Below are positions 1 through 8,303 of a stretch of 64,000 bases of DNA, one piece after another. The position numbers and the translations under genes are program-made. Below the pieces are notes generated by a model. It was given only the letters and a program-made list of their open reading frames with translations, made no database searches and had not been told where the DNA came from. Origin of the DNA: Mycolicibacterium brisbanense (GTDB taxonomy: Bacteria; Actinomycetota; Actinomycetes; Mycobacteriales; Mycobacteriaceae); NCBI RefSeq assembly GCF_001570425.1, contig NZ_BCSX01000019.1, positions 1 to 64,000 of the forward strand, written 5' to 3'. Each line of letters begins with the position of its first letter. Positions within the stretch are counted from its first letter, which is position 1.

Positions 1-632
1 CGGAGCAGGTGGTAGGCCTCGCCGATGAGTTGCATGTCGGAGTATTCGATGCCGTTGTGCACCATTTTGACGAAGTGTCCGGCGCCGTCGGGGCCGATGT
101 GGGTGCAGCAGGGGACGCCGTCGACGTGGGCGGAGATTTCTTCGAGCAGCGGTCCGAGGGAGGTGTAGGACTCGGCGGGGCCGCCGGGCATGATCGAGGG
201 GCCGTTGAGGGCGCCTTCTTCGCCGCCGGAGATGCCGGCGCCGACGAAGTGCAGGCCGCGTTCGCGGATGGCTTTTTCGCGGCGGATGGTGTCGGTGTAG
301 AGGGCGTTGCCGCCGTCGATGATGATGTCGCCGGGTTCCATGGCGTCGGCGAGTTCGTTGATCACGGCGTCGGTGGGGTCGCCGGCTTTGACCATGATCA
401 GTACGCGGCGGGGTTTTTCCAGGGCGTCGAGGAATTCGGTGATGGTTTCGCTGCGTACGAAGTTGCCTTCGGAGCCGTGTTCGGCGAGCAGGGCGTCGGT
501 TTTGGCGACCGAGCGGTTGTGCAGGGCCACGGTGTAGCCGTGCCGGGCGAAGTTGCGGGCGATGTTGGAACCCATCACCGCCAGGCCCGTCACCCCGATT
601 TGAGCCGTCCCGGTCCTACCCGTGTTCGTCAT
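1..632 (-). CDS. gnd: 6-phosphogluconate dehydrogenase, N-terminal part (cut by window edge)
   Basis: This enzyme oxidatively decarboxylates 6-phosphogluconate to ribulose 5-phosphate with NAD(P)+. The translation starts at ATG 632 with MTNTGRTGTAQIG, then a Rossmann dinucleotide motif (GVTGLAVMGSN, residues 13-23). A substrate-domain stretch, GGNALYTDT followed by FVGAGISGGEEGA, lies near residues 106-143. About 210 residues are present and the C-terminal helical domain lies outside the window. With zwf and opcA at 10950-13432 it would complete the oxidative pentose phosphate branch, which in RuMP organisms forms the dissimilatory formaldehyde-oxidation cycle. The family call is very secure; cofactor preference is not visible. 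Confidence 0.95.
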   Translation of the reverse strand, partial: MTNTGRTGTAQIGVTGLAVMGSNIARNFARHGYTVALHNRSVAKTDALLAEHGSEGNFVRSETITEFLDALEKPRRVLIMVKAGDPTDAVINELADAMEPGDIIIDGGNALYTDTIRREKAIRERGLHFVGAGISGGEEGALNGPSIMPGGPAESYTSLGPLLEEISAHVDGVPCCTHIGPDGAGHFVKMVHNGIEYSDMQLIGEAYHLL

Positions 633-750
633 CCAGCAGCCTTCCCATAGTTGTTATCGCAGAACGCTTTTGCACCGGCAGCGCAACCGGATATGTCAGC
701 GAGGCCAGAGCCCCCGCCACTGGCAGGGCGCTCTGACCTACGCATGGCTT

Positions 751-1737
751 TCAGGCGGCCGAGAAAACGATCTTCGGCGCAGCCTCCGGCGTCGTGTCCG
801 GATGTGCCGCCCACCAGGCCGCACACGCGGCGCGCCAGCTGTTGAGGTCATCTTCACGGCCACTGATGGAGAGCTTCGAGCCCGAAACCCGCGCCAGCGC
901 ATCGCCACACGAGTAGGCGCCGTTATCGGCGGTGGTCTGCGGGTATTCGTCGTAGAGCTCGCCGAGGGACCGGATCATGTACTTGGGCCGTTCGTCGACG
1001 CGGGCCGTCAGGGCCGTCTGGGGCGAGTCCACTCCGGTCAGCACGAGGACCGTGGCCATGCCCGCCCGATTGCCGCCCAGAATGTCGGTGTCGAGCCGGT
1101 CGCCGACGACGAGGGGGCGCTCGACACCGGAGTGGCGCGCCGCCGTCTCGAAAAGGGCCGGTTCGGGTTTCCCTGCTGCCAGGGGGTATTTGCCGGTAGC
1201 GGTGGCGATCGCGGCCACCAGTGCGCCGTTGCCGGGAGCGAACCCGCGCTCCTGCGGAAGGGTCATGTCCAGGTTCGTCGCGACCCAGAGGGCGCCCGCC
1301 TGGATCGCGTAGGAGGCCTCGGCGAGATCTTTCCAGCCGAGGTTGGGGGAGAACCCCTGAATGACGGCGTCGGGCTGACCCTCGGATGCGGAGACGACGA
1401 CGAGTCCCTGCTTCCTGACGGAGTCCGCGAGGATCTGGCTGCCGACGACGAGCACTGTCGCGTCTGCGGGCACCTGGCGCGCCAGCAGTTCTGCTCCGGC
1501 CAGGGCGGATCCGAACACCTGCTCGGCGGTCGCGGGGGCACCCAATTCCCTGAGGTGGGCCGCAACCTCTTCGGGCGAGCGCGACGCGTTGTTGGTCACG
1601 TATGCGAGGCTCTTGCCCTCGCCCGCCAGCTTGTCAAGCGCCTCGGTGGCGCCGTCGATCGCGCGGGGGCCGGTGTATACGACGCCGTCGAGGTCTGCGA
1701 GCACGCCGTCGAAGTTGTCAATAAGCCGAGTCGTCAT
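751..1737 (-). CDS. HAD-IIA family sugar/glycerol phosphatase (NagD-like)
   Basis: This is a cytoplasmic HAD-superfamily phosphatase of 328 residues. Motif I is DLDGVVY (catalytic aspartates at about 15 and 17), motif II is VTNNAS near 48, the motif III lysine is in AGKPEP, and motif IV is GDRLDTDILGG. The type IIA cap lies between motifs II and III. A tail of about 60 residues follows the HAD core, as in the mycobacterial glycerol-3-phosphate phosphatase Rv1692 as I recall it. The substrate cannot be told from sequence; glycerol 3-phosphate, phosphoglycolate or another sugar phosphate are all possible. The ATG overlaps the stop of the small upstream reading frame by 4 bp. The gene reads toward gnd across a 118-bp gap. 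Confidence 0.88.
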   Translation of the reverse strand: MTTRLIDNFDGVLADLDGVVYTGPRAIDGATEALDKLAGEGKSLAYVTNNASRSPEEVAAHLRELGAPATAEQVFGSALAGAELLARQVPADATVLVVGSQILADSVRKQGLVVVSASEGQPDAVIQGFSPNLGWKDLAEASYAIQAGALWVATNLDMTLPQERGFAPGNGALVAAIATATGKYPLAAGKPEPALFETAARHSGVERPLVVGDRLDTDILGGNRAGMATVLVLTGVDSPQTALTARVDERPKYMIRSLGELYDEYPQTTADNGAYSCGDALARVSGSKLSISGREDDLNSWRAACAAWWAAHPDTTPEAAPKIVFSAA

Positions 1738-2027
1738 CGCTTCCTAACGTCGCTGCAGGCGAGCTGCGCCTTGTTGATACTGCGGGGTGCCCGGCTCGGG
1801 GCCCGCATCAAACGCCGTCCGTCGGCGTCTCCGAACCATCCGAGTGACCACGGCCCGACGCAGACCTCGACGTGCAGATCGGCGATCCGCCGCTTGGCAA
1901 GGGCCCGCAACGATTTGCGGGTCCTTGCCAAGCCCTTGGCCGGCTCGCGCAGTCCATCACCGTTGAGACACAACGACTCTGCGGAAGTATTCCCCACTAC
2001 GGTTCGGGCTTCACTGACGAGAGTCAC
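1734..2027 (-). CDS. Hypothetical 97-residue protein coupled to the HAD phosphatase
   Basis: A GTG-started frame of 97 codons follows a good ribosome site (AAGGAAG, 7 nt before the GTG). It ends in a 4-bp ATGA overlap with the HAD gene, and its third codon positions are GC-rich, so it looks like a real gene. The product is basic (RTRKSLRALAKRR in the middle) with no recognisable domain. A large perfect-type hairpin (1892-1933) lies inside the frame, so an alternative view is that this is a structured leader for the HAD gene rather than a protein. I do not recognise a family. Confidence 0.45.
   Translation of the reverse strand: MTLVSEARTVVGNTSAESLCLNGDGLREPAKGLARTRKSLRALAKRRIADLHVEVCVGPWSLGWFGDADGRRLMRAPSRAPRSINKAQLACSDVRKR
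1892..1933. repeat. Long inverted repeat (19-nt arms, 4-nt loop)
   Basis: The arms 1892-1910 and 1915-1933 pair with a single mismatch (a G-U wobble in RNA) around the loop CGAT. The stem core is TTGGCAAGGGCCCGCAA. It has no U-tract on either side, and it lies inside the putative 97-codon frame. It could be an RNA regulatory hairpin or a protein-binding dyad. Confidence 0.6.
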
Positions 2028-2142
2028 TGGACAACTTCCTTGGTCGGTATTTGTGCGCGACGAGTCACAGGCGTGGTGACTGCGGATTGGGTGAGCTGCC
2101 GGATCAGCCGGGACGGCGTAACGGGCAGAACTCGCCGTCATC

Positions 2143-3144
2143 CTATCCGGACAGCAGCCAGTCGGACGCGGCTTTGCGGTAGCGGATGATGCCCTTGTAC
2201 TCGGCCATGTCATCCGGGAGTTCGGCCAGCACCTCGCCCATGCGCCGACGCCAGGCCGGGACCTTGGCGATGTCGGTCAGGGGCAGCAGGTAGGTCCGGA
2301 TGAGGAACAGGACCGCACCCGAGCGGGGCAGGCGGATGAGCTGCTGAACTTCCACCCGCAGGTGGACGCGCTCGGGGAGGGCCGGGTCTGTCGAGATCGT
2401 GCTGCGATCGCCTGCCCACTGCGGGTAGGTCTCGGTGGAGGTGTCCAGGCGGCGGTCGACGGTCATGGTCCAGTTGGTCCGGCGATAGGACTCGCCGGGC
2501 TGCAGGCTCATGAGGAAATGCTGGGCCCGGGAGATGATCTTCTCCTCGTGCACCCGCGGGACAGGGCTGTGGATCTCGGTGAAGCTCATGCCGACGTCGA
2601 ATCCGATGGACCAGTCCGCGGCGAACGTGACCACACCGGCGTCGAGCCACAGCGCCTTGTCACGCTGCTCGAGGAAGACGATGTCGTCCTGGATCTGGCT
2701 GCCCAGGAAGTCCAACGGATCCCCGGTGGGCAGTGACGCGTCGTCGCCGACGGTGAACTCGATGTCGAGATTCAGCAAGGTGTTCCGCCAGCGGACGCGG
2801 TCGCCGTCGCGCTGCCAGGACATCGTGTCGGGGTTGTCCTCGGCCATTTCGGGCAGCAGCGTGACGATGGCGTCCCACACTGCGGGGCGCATGTGCGGCA
2901 GGGTGTTGATGCGCGAGGGATCCCGCTGCAGGACCTCGGCGCGAAGCTTCAGATCTTCGACGTAGAACTCGTCGACGTCCACCACGGTGGTGCCCCAGCC
3001 ACCGGCTTCGGTCACCGTCAGCTTGCGGGACGGCTCGACGTTGGCGCTGTAGCGGTAGTTGTCACCGGTGTAGGGGAACGGAAAACGACGGATCCGATCC
3101 GGCAGGGTCGCCGTATCCAGGTCGTTGTCGATGGTGATAGTCAC
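2143..3144 (-). CDS. Heme-dependent oxidative N-demethylase (DUF3445), dimethylamine monooxygenase catalytic subunit
   Basis: The 333-residue protein matches the DUF3445 family, whose members are heme-dependent oxidative N-demethylases, including the catalytic subunit of bacterial dimethylamine monooxygenase. Family-typical stretches are RINTLPHMRPAVWDAI (about residue 80), LDFLGSQIQDDIVFLE (about 145), FAADWSIGFDVGMSFTEIH (about 175) and a late LIRLPRSGAVLFLIRTYLLP. The expected reaction is (CH3)2NH + O2 + NADPH giving methylamine and formaldehyde. It is the last gene of a four-gene operon and overlaps the reductase stop by 4 bp. Dimethylamine as substrate is inferred from the linked DmmA and reductase genes and the RuMP context; another secondary amine is possible. 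Confidence 0.85.
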   Translation of the reverse strand: MTITIDNDLDTATLPDRIRRFPFPYTGDNYRYSANVEPSRKLTVTEAGGWGTTVVDVDEFYVEDLKLRAEVLQRDPSRINTLPHMRPAVWDAIVTLLPEMAEDNPDTMSWQRDGDRVRWRNTLLNLDIEFTVGDDASLPTGDPLDFLGSQIQDDIVFLEQRDKALWLDAGVVTFAADWSIGFDVGMSFTEIHSPVPRVHEEKIISRAQHFLMSLQPGESYRRTNWTMTVDRRLDTSTETYPQWAGDRSTISTDPALPERVHLRVEVQQLIRLPRSGAVLFLIRTYLLPLTDIAKVPAWRRRMGEVLAELPDDMAEYKGIIRYRKAASDWLLSG

Positions 3145-4133
3145 AGGTCCAACTCCAATTCTTCACCCATGCTGCGGGATACGCAGCACATCATGAGTTC
3201 GTTCTCTTGCTTCTCCTCGTCGCTCAGGTAGAGATCCCGATGCTGAGGAGTTCCCTTGAGTACGGGAATCGTGCACTCGCCGCAGATGCCTTTGCGGCAC
3301 ATGTTGGGGATCTGCTTGCCCTCTTTTTCGAGGGCCTCCAGCAACGAAACGCCGGGCGGAACTTCCAATCGGACGCCGCTGCGGGCGAGGATCGCCGTGA
3401 ACGGTTCGCCCGCGTCCAGCTCACCCGCGCCGAAGTGCTCCAGGTGCAGCAGCGCCTCCGGCCAGCCCAACTCGCGGGCCTGATTGATGACCGAATCCAT
3501 GAAGTCGGCGGGCCCGCAGACATACAGGTGCGTACCGAGTCGCTGGGTGGTGAGCGCCTTGGAGAGGACCTGCTGGAAATTCTCGCGGCCATGGCATTCC
3601 GTCAGCGCCGGTCCCATCAGTTCCCGGACGTCCTCGACGTGCGCACCCTCGCCGGGCCGGTAGACGTAGATCATCGACGCCGACACGCCCCATTTGGCCG
3701 CGTTCATGGCATGCGAAACCAACGGCGTGATTCCGATGCCCGCGGCGACGTACAGGCTGTGCTTGGCGTTGGTGACCGGCGCAAAGTTGCTGCGGGGGCG
3801 CGAAACCCACACGCGGTCGCCGACGGCGAGCCGGTGCATGGCCAACGAACCGCCGCCGCCGTCCTCGACCAGCAGGACCGAGATGGTGTATTCGGTCGGA
3901 TCGTCGCCAGAACCGGTGAGCGAGTAGGCATTCGCGCCGAGATTCGCGGAATCGCCGTACTGGATCACCAGGTGGCTGCCTGCGACATAGGAGGGCAGGG
4001 TCGCCCCCGACGGGTCGCTGAGCGCGATGCTGACGATCGAATTCGTCTGCATCACACGGCTTGTCACTTCGAGCTCGATGCCGTCTTCGATCGCCGGGTG
4101 GACGATGGGCTCGAGGGCTTCAGTGGCGGTCAT
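3141..4133 (-). CDS. PDR/VanB-type flavin reductase with C-terminal 2Fe-2S domain (Dmm reductase subunit)
   Basis: This electron-transfer subunit has a ferredoxin-reductase-like FAD/FMN domain (residues 15-110, with AYSLTGSG as the flavin motif). An NAD(P)H domain follows (AAGIGITPLVSHA near 130, YVCGPADFMDSV near 215). The C-terminal plant-type 2Fe-2S ferredoxin has the ligand pattern CRKGICGECTIPV and a final CC pair (MMCCVSRS). It would pass electrons from NAD(P)H to the heme oxygenase encoded next. ATG 4133 is chosen because GAGGAGG then lies 4 nt upstream; ATG 4136, one codon earlier, overlaps the dmmA stop as ATGA and is also possible. Confidence 0.88.
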   Translation of the reverse strand: MTATEALEPIVHPAIEDGIELEVTSRVMQTNSIVSIALSDPSGATLPSYVAGSHLVIQYGDSANLGANAYSLTGSGDDPTEYTISVLLVEDGGGGSLAMHRLAVGDRVWVSRPRSNFAPVTNAKHSLYVAAGIGITPLVSHAMNAAKWGVSASMIYVYRPGEGAHVEDVRELMGPALTECHGRENFQQVLSKALTTQRLGTHLYVCGPADFMDSVINQARELGWPEALLHLEHFGAGELDAGEPFTAILARSGVRLEVPPGVSLLEALEKEGKQIPNMCRKGICGECTIPVLKGTPQHRDLYLSDEEKQENELMMCCVSRSMGEELELDL

Positions 4134-4600
4134 CATGCCTCCTCGGCGTGGGCGGAGTAACCCAGGTACCCGCCGAGACGGCGAGAGAAGTGGTCGGTGG
4201 TGGCGAGGACGATGCCGCATCCCTGGCAGGGCACCTCGACGGATCCGTGCACACCGGTGGTGGTGGTGCCGACGTGGCAATGGCCGCAGAACACGACCCA
4301 CGGGCTGTCCTGATCGGGCAGCAGGGTGATCTCTTCGTCCACCATGCCGCAGTCCTGGGCGGCGGCGGACGCGGCATGAACGTCGACTGCGGGGCCGGCG
4401 AGGACGAGACGGGCGCCGACGCATGACCGGTCGAGCGCGGACCTCAGCTCGGCGAGGCTTTCCGGGTTGGCTGACGTGAAACGGAGGTCGTATCTGGGCC
4501 GGTCACCGGTGTCCCGACCCGCGGTGTCACCTGTGTCGCCGAACGACGCACAGATGACACCGCGGAAACCCGGCTCCAACGACATAGACGTGGAACGCAT
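4133..4600 (-). CDS. DmmA-like subunit of dimethylamine monooxygenase
   Basis: This 155-residue protein resembles the DmmA family of dimethylamine monooxygenase subunits. It carries two close cysteine pairs in the C-terminal half (FCGHCHVGTTTTG and VPCQGCGIVLATTDHFSRRLGGYLGY). These suggest a bound metal or Fe-S cluster, and the closing GGYLGY signature is typical of the family. The N-terminal half (residues 35-100) looks like a small alpha/beta domain. It sits between the cupin gene (13-nt gap) and the reductase gene (overlap), so the three subunits should be made together. The precise role of DmmA in electron transfer is not visible from sequence. Confidence 0.75.
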   Translation of the reverse strand: MRSTSMSLEPGFRGVICASFGDTGDTAGRDTGDRPRYDLRFTSANPESLAELRSALDRSCVGARLVLAGPAVDVHAASAAAQDCGMVDEEITLLPDQDSPWVVFCGHCHVGTTTTGVHGSVEVPCQGCGIVLATTDHFSRRLGGYLGYSAHAEEA

Positions 4601-4613
4601 TGGGTTTCAGTCC

Positions 4614-5000
4614 TTACGGGGCGAAGGTGCGGTCGCCGGCGAAGAAGCCGAGGCCGTACTCAGGGGTCTCGAACTTGACGGTGGTGCCCTTGGGGAAGAA
4701 CAGCACGTCGCGCTCCTTGGCGTGGGTGACCTCGCCGGTGTCCTGGTCGGTGAGGATGAACTCACCCTTGACGACGAGCTTCATCTCGTCGTAGGTGTAC
4801 GTGTACACCAAGGGCTCTGACTTCTTCAGCTCGAAGAATCCGGCACTCATGACGGTGCCCTCCGGGTTGTGGAGGGCATCACCGATCGCGGCGTCGACAC
4901 CGGGCTCGTTCATGCTCGGCAGCCCCTCGTAGCCCCTCTCCACCTTGTGGATGGACCCAGCCTTGGTGAGGGTTCCGATGGTTGTGATTTCTGTCGTCAT
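4614..5000 (-). CDS. Small EutQ-like cupin, first gene of the dmm operon
   Basis: This single-domain cupin of 128 residues has the beta-barrel core running from about residue 60 (YTYTYDEMKLVVKGEFILTD) to 115 (RDVLFFPKGTTVKFETPEYG). Sequence type and size suggest the EutQ/DUF861 group. The usual metal-binding histidines of cupin motif 1 are missing, so an enzymatic metal site is doubtful. It starts at ATG 5000, 9 nt after AGGAG, and leads the dmm operon by 13 nt. It might be an accessory or ligand-binding factor for the oxygenase. Two more small cupins lie in the RuMP region at 26314-27163. Confidence 0.75.
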   Translation of the reverse strand: MTTEITTIGTLTKAGSIHKVERGYEGLPSMNEPGVDAAIGDALHNPEGTVMSAGFFELKKSEPLVYTYTYDEMKLVVKGEFILTDQDTGEVTHAKERDVLFFPKGTTVKFETPEYGLGFFAGDRTFAP

Positions 5001-5051
5001 GCTTGCTTACTCCTGTTGTGTCAGAGCTGATCACGGTTGTCGGGCCTGACC

Positions 5052-5061
5052 GTCGTACGAC
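5052..5061. promoter_or_regulatory. Palindrome GTCGTACGAC upstream of the dmm operon
   Basis: This perfect 10-bp palindrome lies 52-61 bp before the cupin start codon. Its GT/AC core resembles operators of FadR-type GntR proteins, and such a regulator is encoded at 8300-9124. Binding is inferred only. Confidence 0.35.
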
Positions 5062-5919
5062 AGGACTGGTCGATTTCGGAGCGCGTGACGGCGCGCCGAA
5101 AACTAGGTCAGGAGCTCCCGGGTCGAGGTCCCTCGGGGATCCTCGGCGACCGGCACCCGCTCTTCCTCGAAGGCCAGCCGAGCTCTGGCTTGAGCCCTGC
5201 TGCTGTGATGCCGATCACGTCCCACCGCAGAAGCTACGCCACTTAATTCATCTAGTCCAGACTTTTTTAGAAATATTCACGGCTGGTTGGACTGGAAAGC
5301 GTTGCGTCTCGTTAGCCCCTCGCGCCGGAATCGGTTGGCTGCGCGGCGCTTACCAGCGGTGATGCGTCGGCGCACGGTGCGCAGCTCTGCGCCCATCTTC
5401 GCCGGCGCGGTCACCGTCGGGGCGCTGCACGCCGCGGTGGGGTGTCGTTACCGCGTTCTCGGCACGGTGTCGAGCCTCGGATTGGGCGGCTCGGGGGCCT
5501 CGTCCACGTTGGCCGGCTGCCCCAGTCCGTCGGGCGGATCGGTTCTCGAACAAGCAATTTCGGGTCCGTTATGGCCGGTAAACACACCGGCGCACCCCGG
5601 ACTGCTCGCAGGTTGTGGGTTCGGGTGCGTATTGGGTGTCCCGCAACCGGCGACGACGGCCGCGCGTCGAGCACTCGGTTGTCGACGTTGACAGGGTTCT
5701 CGCCGATCTTTCACGGCGAGTTGCCAGGTTTCGGATCTGAGGTATGTTTCCGAACCGGTCGAAGCGGACATCTTGCCTGCTGGCGGGCGTTGCGGCGGGG
5801 CGTGCAGCGCCGCTTTCCGGGTGCCGACGGGTCGCGTCTCTGCTGTGCGTCCGCTGCGTGTGCCAAAAAAAGTCTCGATAAAAGCTACCGGACTGCAACA
5901 TTAAGCTGTAGCCTCTGAC

Positions 5920-5933
5920 GTGATCCAACTCAC
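5920..5933. promoter_or_regulatory. CRP-like dyad GTGA-N6-TCAC upstream of the permease gene
   Basis: The sequence GTGATCCAACTCAC fits the GTGA-N6-TCAC core of mycobacterial CRP/Cmr sites. It is about 150 bp before the permease ATG. No other evidence supports function. Confidence 0.4.
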
Positions 5934-6082
5934 AGCGCCGCGGAAGCCGTCCGGCTCTCGTCACGACACCCTCCCGGACCCCGCACCGGTGCCTTCCGCA
6001 AAACCTCGACGCCGGACTCGCTCGGCACCCCAGCCAACCGCCGAAAATCGACACCCCCTCGAATATCCAAAGGGAGATCCTT

Positions 6083-7519
6083 GTGACAGATAGTCATTCC
6101 GAAGAAGTCGGTGACCTCAAGAGGTCCATCGACTGGAAGCAGGGCCTGGCCATCGCGTTGGGTGTGCCACTGTTGATCCTGCCGTCGTTGGGCTACATCC
6201 CCATGTATCTCGCCGCCGCGGCGATCCTCGTCTGGGGTCTGTCGGTGCTGCAGGGTTTTGCGCAGAGCACCGCCTATGCCGAAATGGCCACCACCTTCCC
6301 GGAGGCCTCCGGTCTGCCCGGATTTGCGCAGCATGTTTTTGGCAACGGAAACCGCCAGGGCAAATACGACATGAGCAAGCTGCTCGGCGGCTTCAGCGCC
6401 TGGAGCTACTGGTTCGCCTGGACGCCGGTGCTGGCGATCTTCTCCATCCTGGTCGGCGGCTACCTGCACGGGCTGTTCCCCGCGCTGGACATGTTCACCG
6501 ACTACCAGTTGTCGCTGATGTCCGGCGTGGTGATTTTCAGCATTCTGTTCGTGGTGAACTGGTTCGGCCTCAAAGACGGCGCCAAGCTCGGCTACGTTCT
6601 GGCGGCCATATCGCTGATCCCGCTCGTCATCCTGACCGTGGCGCCTTTTGCCACCGGACATTTCGACATGTCCAAGATCACCGGTGACTGGATGCCTGCC
6701 GACTGGTCCTGGGACCTGCACCACATCCTGATTCTCTTCGGCGTCTTTGCGATCGCCCAGTGGAGTGCCTGCGCCTGGGAAACCGCGGCGATCTACGGCC
6801 CCGAATACAAGAATCCCGCCAAAGACGTTGCCAAAGCACTGTTCTCGTGCGGCATCATCTGCTTCTTCTCGTTCGTGCTCGTCGAGGCCGCGGTGATCGG
6901 TGTGCTGGGCGTCGACGGCGTCCAGGCCGAAGCCGTGTCGCCACTGCTTCCCGTCGCCAACGCCGTCTTCGGCTCGGCAGGCTCCGCGATCACGATCATC
7001 ATGTTGATCGCCGCGATGGTCCTGATCATCCAGACGGCCTACCTCGGATCGTCTCGTGCCATGCACTCGATGGCCGTGGAAGGCAACCTTCCCAAGGCCC
7101 TCGGCAAGACCAATCGCCAGGGAACTCCGTGGGTGGCAATGCTGGTCATCGCGATCTTCAACCTGGTGCTGATCTCCATGGGCAACCCCGCGGCCATCGT
7201 CGCTGCCTCGGCGATCGGTTACACCTGCGCCAACGGCATCAGCCTGTTCGCCTACGTCAAGGCGAAGCGGGACCCGGCCTTCGCCGGCCTGGAACGGCCT
7301 TTCGAGGCACCCAAGGGCTGGAAGGGCGTAGCCCTGGCCTTCGGCCTGTTCAACCTCCCGCTGTGTGTCGTCGGCGTGGTGTACCTGAACAGCCTCGAGG
7401 TCGGTTGGGCCCCAACCTGGGTCGGCTTCCTGGTCTTGGCGGTCTACATCCCGATCTGGGCGTACTCCCAGCATGAATGGCACCGCTCAAAGGCTCAGGT
7501 GGTTCCTGTCGCCGGTTAG
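6083..7519 (+). CDS. APC-superfamily amino acid/amine permease
   Basis: This 478-residue integral membrane permease has about 12 hydrophobic segments. The first pair lies near residues 22-60 and the last near 420-465. The family-typical helix-6 region reads AIAQWSACAWETAAIYGPEYKNPAKDVAKA, with the conserved E-x-x-NP-x-(R/K) pattern of amino acid permeases. It starts at ATG (6083-6085) after GGGAGATCCTTG. It is divergent from the dmm operon and convergent with the Cache/GntR pair. Uptake of a methylated amine or amino acid is likely by context, but the substrate cannot be read from sequence. Confidence 0.85.
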   Translation: MTDSHSEEVGDLKRSIDWKQGLAIALGVPLLILPSLGYIPMYLAAAAILVWGLSVLQGFAQSTAYAEMATTFPEASGLPGFAQHVFGNGNRQGKYDMSKLLGGFSAWSYWFAWTPVLAIFSILVGGYLHGLFPALDMFTDYQLSLMSGVVIFSILFVVNWFGLKDGAKLGYVLAAISLIPLVILTVAPFATGHFDMSKITGDWMPADWSWDLHHILILFGVFAIAQWSACAWETAAIYGPEYKNPAKDVAKALFSCGIICFFSFVLVEAAVIGVLGVDGVQAEAVSPLLPVANAVFGSAGSAITIIMLIAAMVLIIQTAYLGSSRAMHSMAVEGNLPKALGKTNRQGTPWVAMLVIAIFNLVLISMGNPAAIVAASAIGYTCANGISLFAYVKAKRDPAFAGLERPFEAPKGWKGVALAFGLFNLPLCVVGVVYLNSLEVGWAPTWVGFLVLAVYIPIWAYSQHEWHRSKAQVVPVAG

Positions 7520-7528
7520 CGGTCGATG

Positions 7529-7565
7529 AAGGCGGGAAGGCAGAACCACTCTGCCTTCCCGCCTT
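7529..7565. terminator. Bidirectional intrinsic terminator
   Basis: Perfect 16-bp arms (7529-7544 and 7550-7565) with a 5-nt loop lie between the convergent stops of the permease and the Cache gene. The stem core is GGCGGGAAGGCAGA, and short T runs flank both sides. Confidence 0.85.
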
Positions 7566-7568
7566 TCG

Positions 7569-8303
7569 TCACGTCTGCGCTGGGGAGGAGTGCCTGCTGG
7601 TGGTGTAGATCAACGAGAGCCCCAGGTGCGGAACATCGAGAGTCATTCGATGTTGATCGGGCGAACCGGATTTGATGCGCTCACCGACCAGATACATCCC
7701 GGAATTGCCGAGAACGACCCGGTTGCTGGAGTTGACCAGGGCGGCATCGCCCGGAATCAGCAGCAGATCCGGCATGATGATGGGCTCCAGGTCCGTGAGC
7801 CGGATATCGCACCCCGCCACTCCCGAGAAGTGCCCGTGGACGGAGAACGGCGCCATGAACGTGAGGATGTATTCCTCGCAGCCCGAGTAGTCGATGTACG
7901 GGCCCCAGACCGTCTGCTCACCCGTCGCGGCGGCGGTCGAGAAGAACGGCAGCTTCTCGTAGTCGTAATACCGGGCGCTGCCCGGAGTCATGTCGAAATC
8001 CAGCCGGCCGAGGGCACCCGATTCCTTGCGGAACCACCATTCGAAAGCGTGGCCGCCCTCCTCGACGGAGGCCGCGGCGAAGAAGGTGCCCGCGCCGATG
8101 GCGTAAGTGTTCTTCGTCAGGAAATTCCGGGAGAGCTCGTCCAACCCGGCAAGTGCCGCCCTGCTCACCTTCGACTTGCCCGCGAGATTTCGATCGAGCA
8201 GCGCGGCAACATCTTTGGCGAGGCTCTTGGTTTCGGTGGCGACACCGTTGATCCATGAGGTGAGGGCGTCGACAGCGCGCGAGACTTCAGTGGTGGAGTT
8301 CAT
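7569..8303 (-). CDS. Stand-alone Cache (PDC) sensor-domain protein
   Basis: This 244-residue protein has an N-terminal helical part (residues 1-60). A Cache-like PAS/PDC fold follows, with NTYAIGAGTFFAA, FEWWFRKESG, DYEKLPFFSTA, WGPYIDYSGCEEYILTFMAPF and FSGVAGCDIRLTDLE. Cache domains normally sense small molecules outside the cell, but here there is no signal peptide, transmembrane segment or output domain, so it should be cytosolic. The ATG overlaps the stop of the GntR regulator gene by 4 bp, after GGAGGG. It is therefore likely to work with that regulator, perhaps as a ligand-binding partner. Confidence 0.75.
   Translation of the reverse strand: MNSTTEVSRAVDALTSWINGVATETKSLAKDVAALLDRNLAGKSKVSRAALAGLDELSRNFLTKNTYAIGAGTFFAAASVEEGGHAFEWWFRKESGALGRLDFDMTPGSARYYDYEKLPFFSTAAATGEQTVWGPYIDYSGCEEYILTFMAPFSVHGHFSGVAGCDIRLTDLEPIIMPDLLLIPGDAALVNSSNRVVLGNSGMYLVGERIKSGSPDQHRMTLDVPHLGLSLIYTTSRHSSPAQT

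Larger units (their letters stand above)
5001..6082. other. Long divergent intergenic region, no credible gene
   Basis: About 1.08 kb separates the divergent dmm operon and APC permease. Frames here are arginine-rich shadows with no RBS or recognisable domain. The region contains a palindrome near the dmm start (5052-5061), an A/T-rich patch near 5230-5290, a CRP-like dyad (5920-5933) and a TAAGCT hexamer near 5902 before the permease. It presumably holds both promoters and long leaders, and a small RNA is possible. Confidence 0.6.

Noticed and set aside
9..650. Plus-strand 213-residue frame at the left edge
   Set aside because: It is the antisense shadow of gnd; the minus-strand translation is a clear 6-phosphogluconate dehydrogenase.
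622..2079. Plus-strand 485-residue frame
   Set aside because: It runs antisense to the HAD phosphatase and has Arg/Gly-rich composition without domains or an RBS.
5003..6054. Several frames of 100-160 codons in the dmm/permease gap
   Set aside because: They overlap each other on both strands, lack ribosome sites and have no recognisable sequence pattern.
5930..7483. Minus-strand 517-residue frame rich in Asp/Gly/His
   Set aside because: It is the mirror of the permease gene, whose plus-strand translation has 12 hydrophobic helices.
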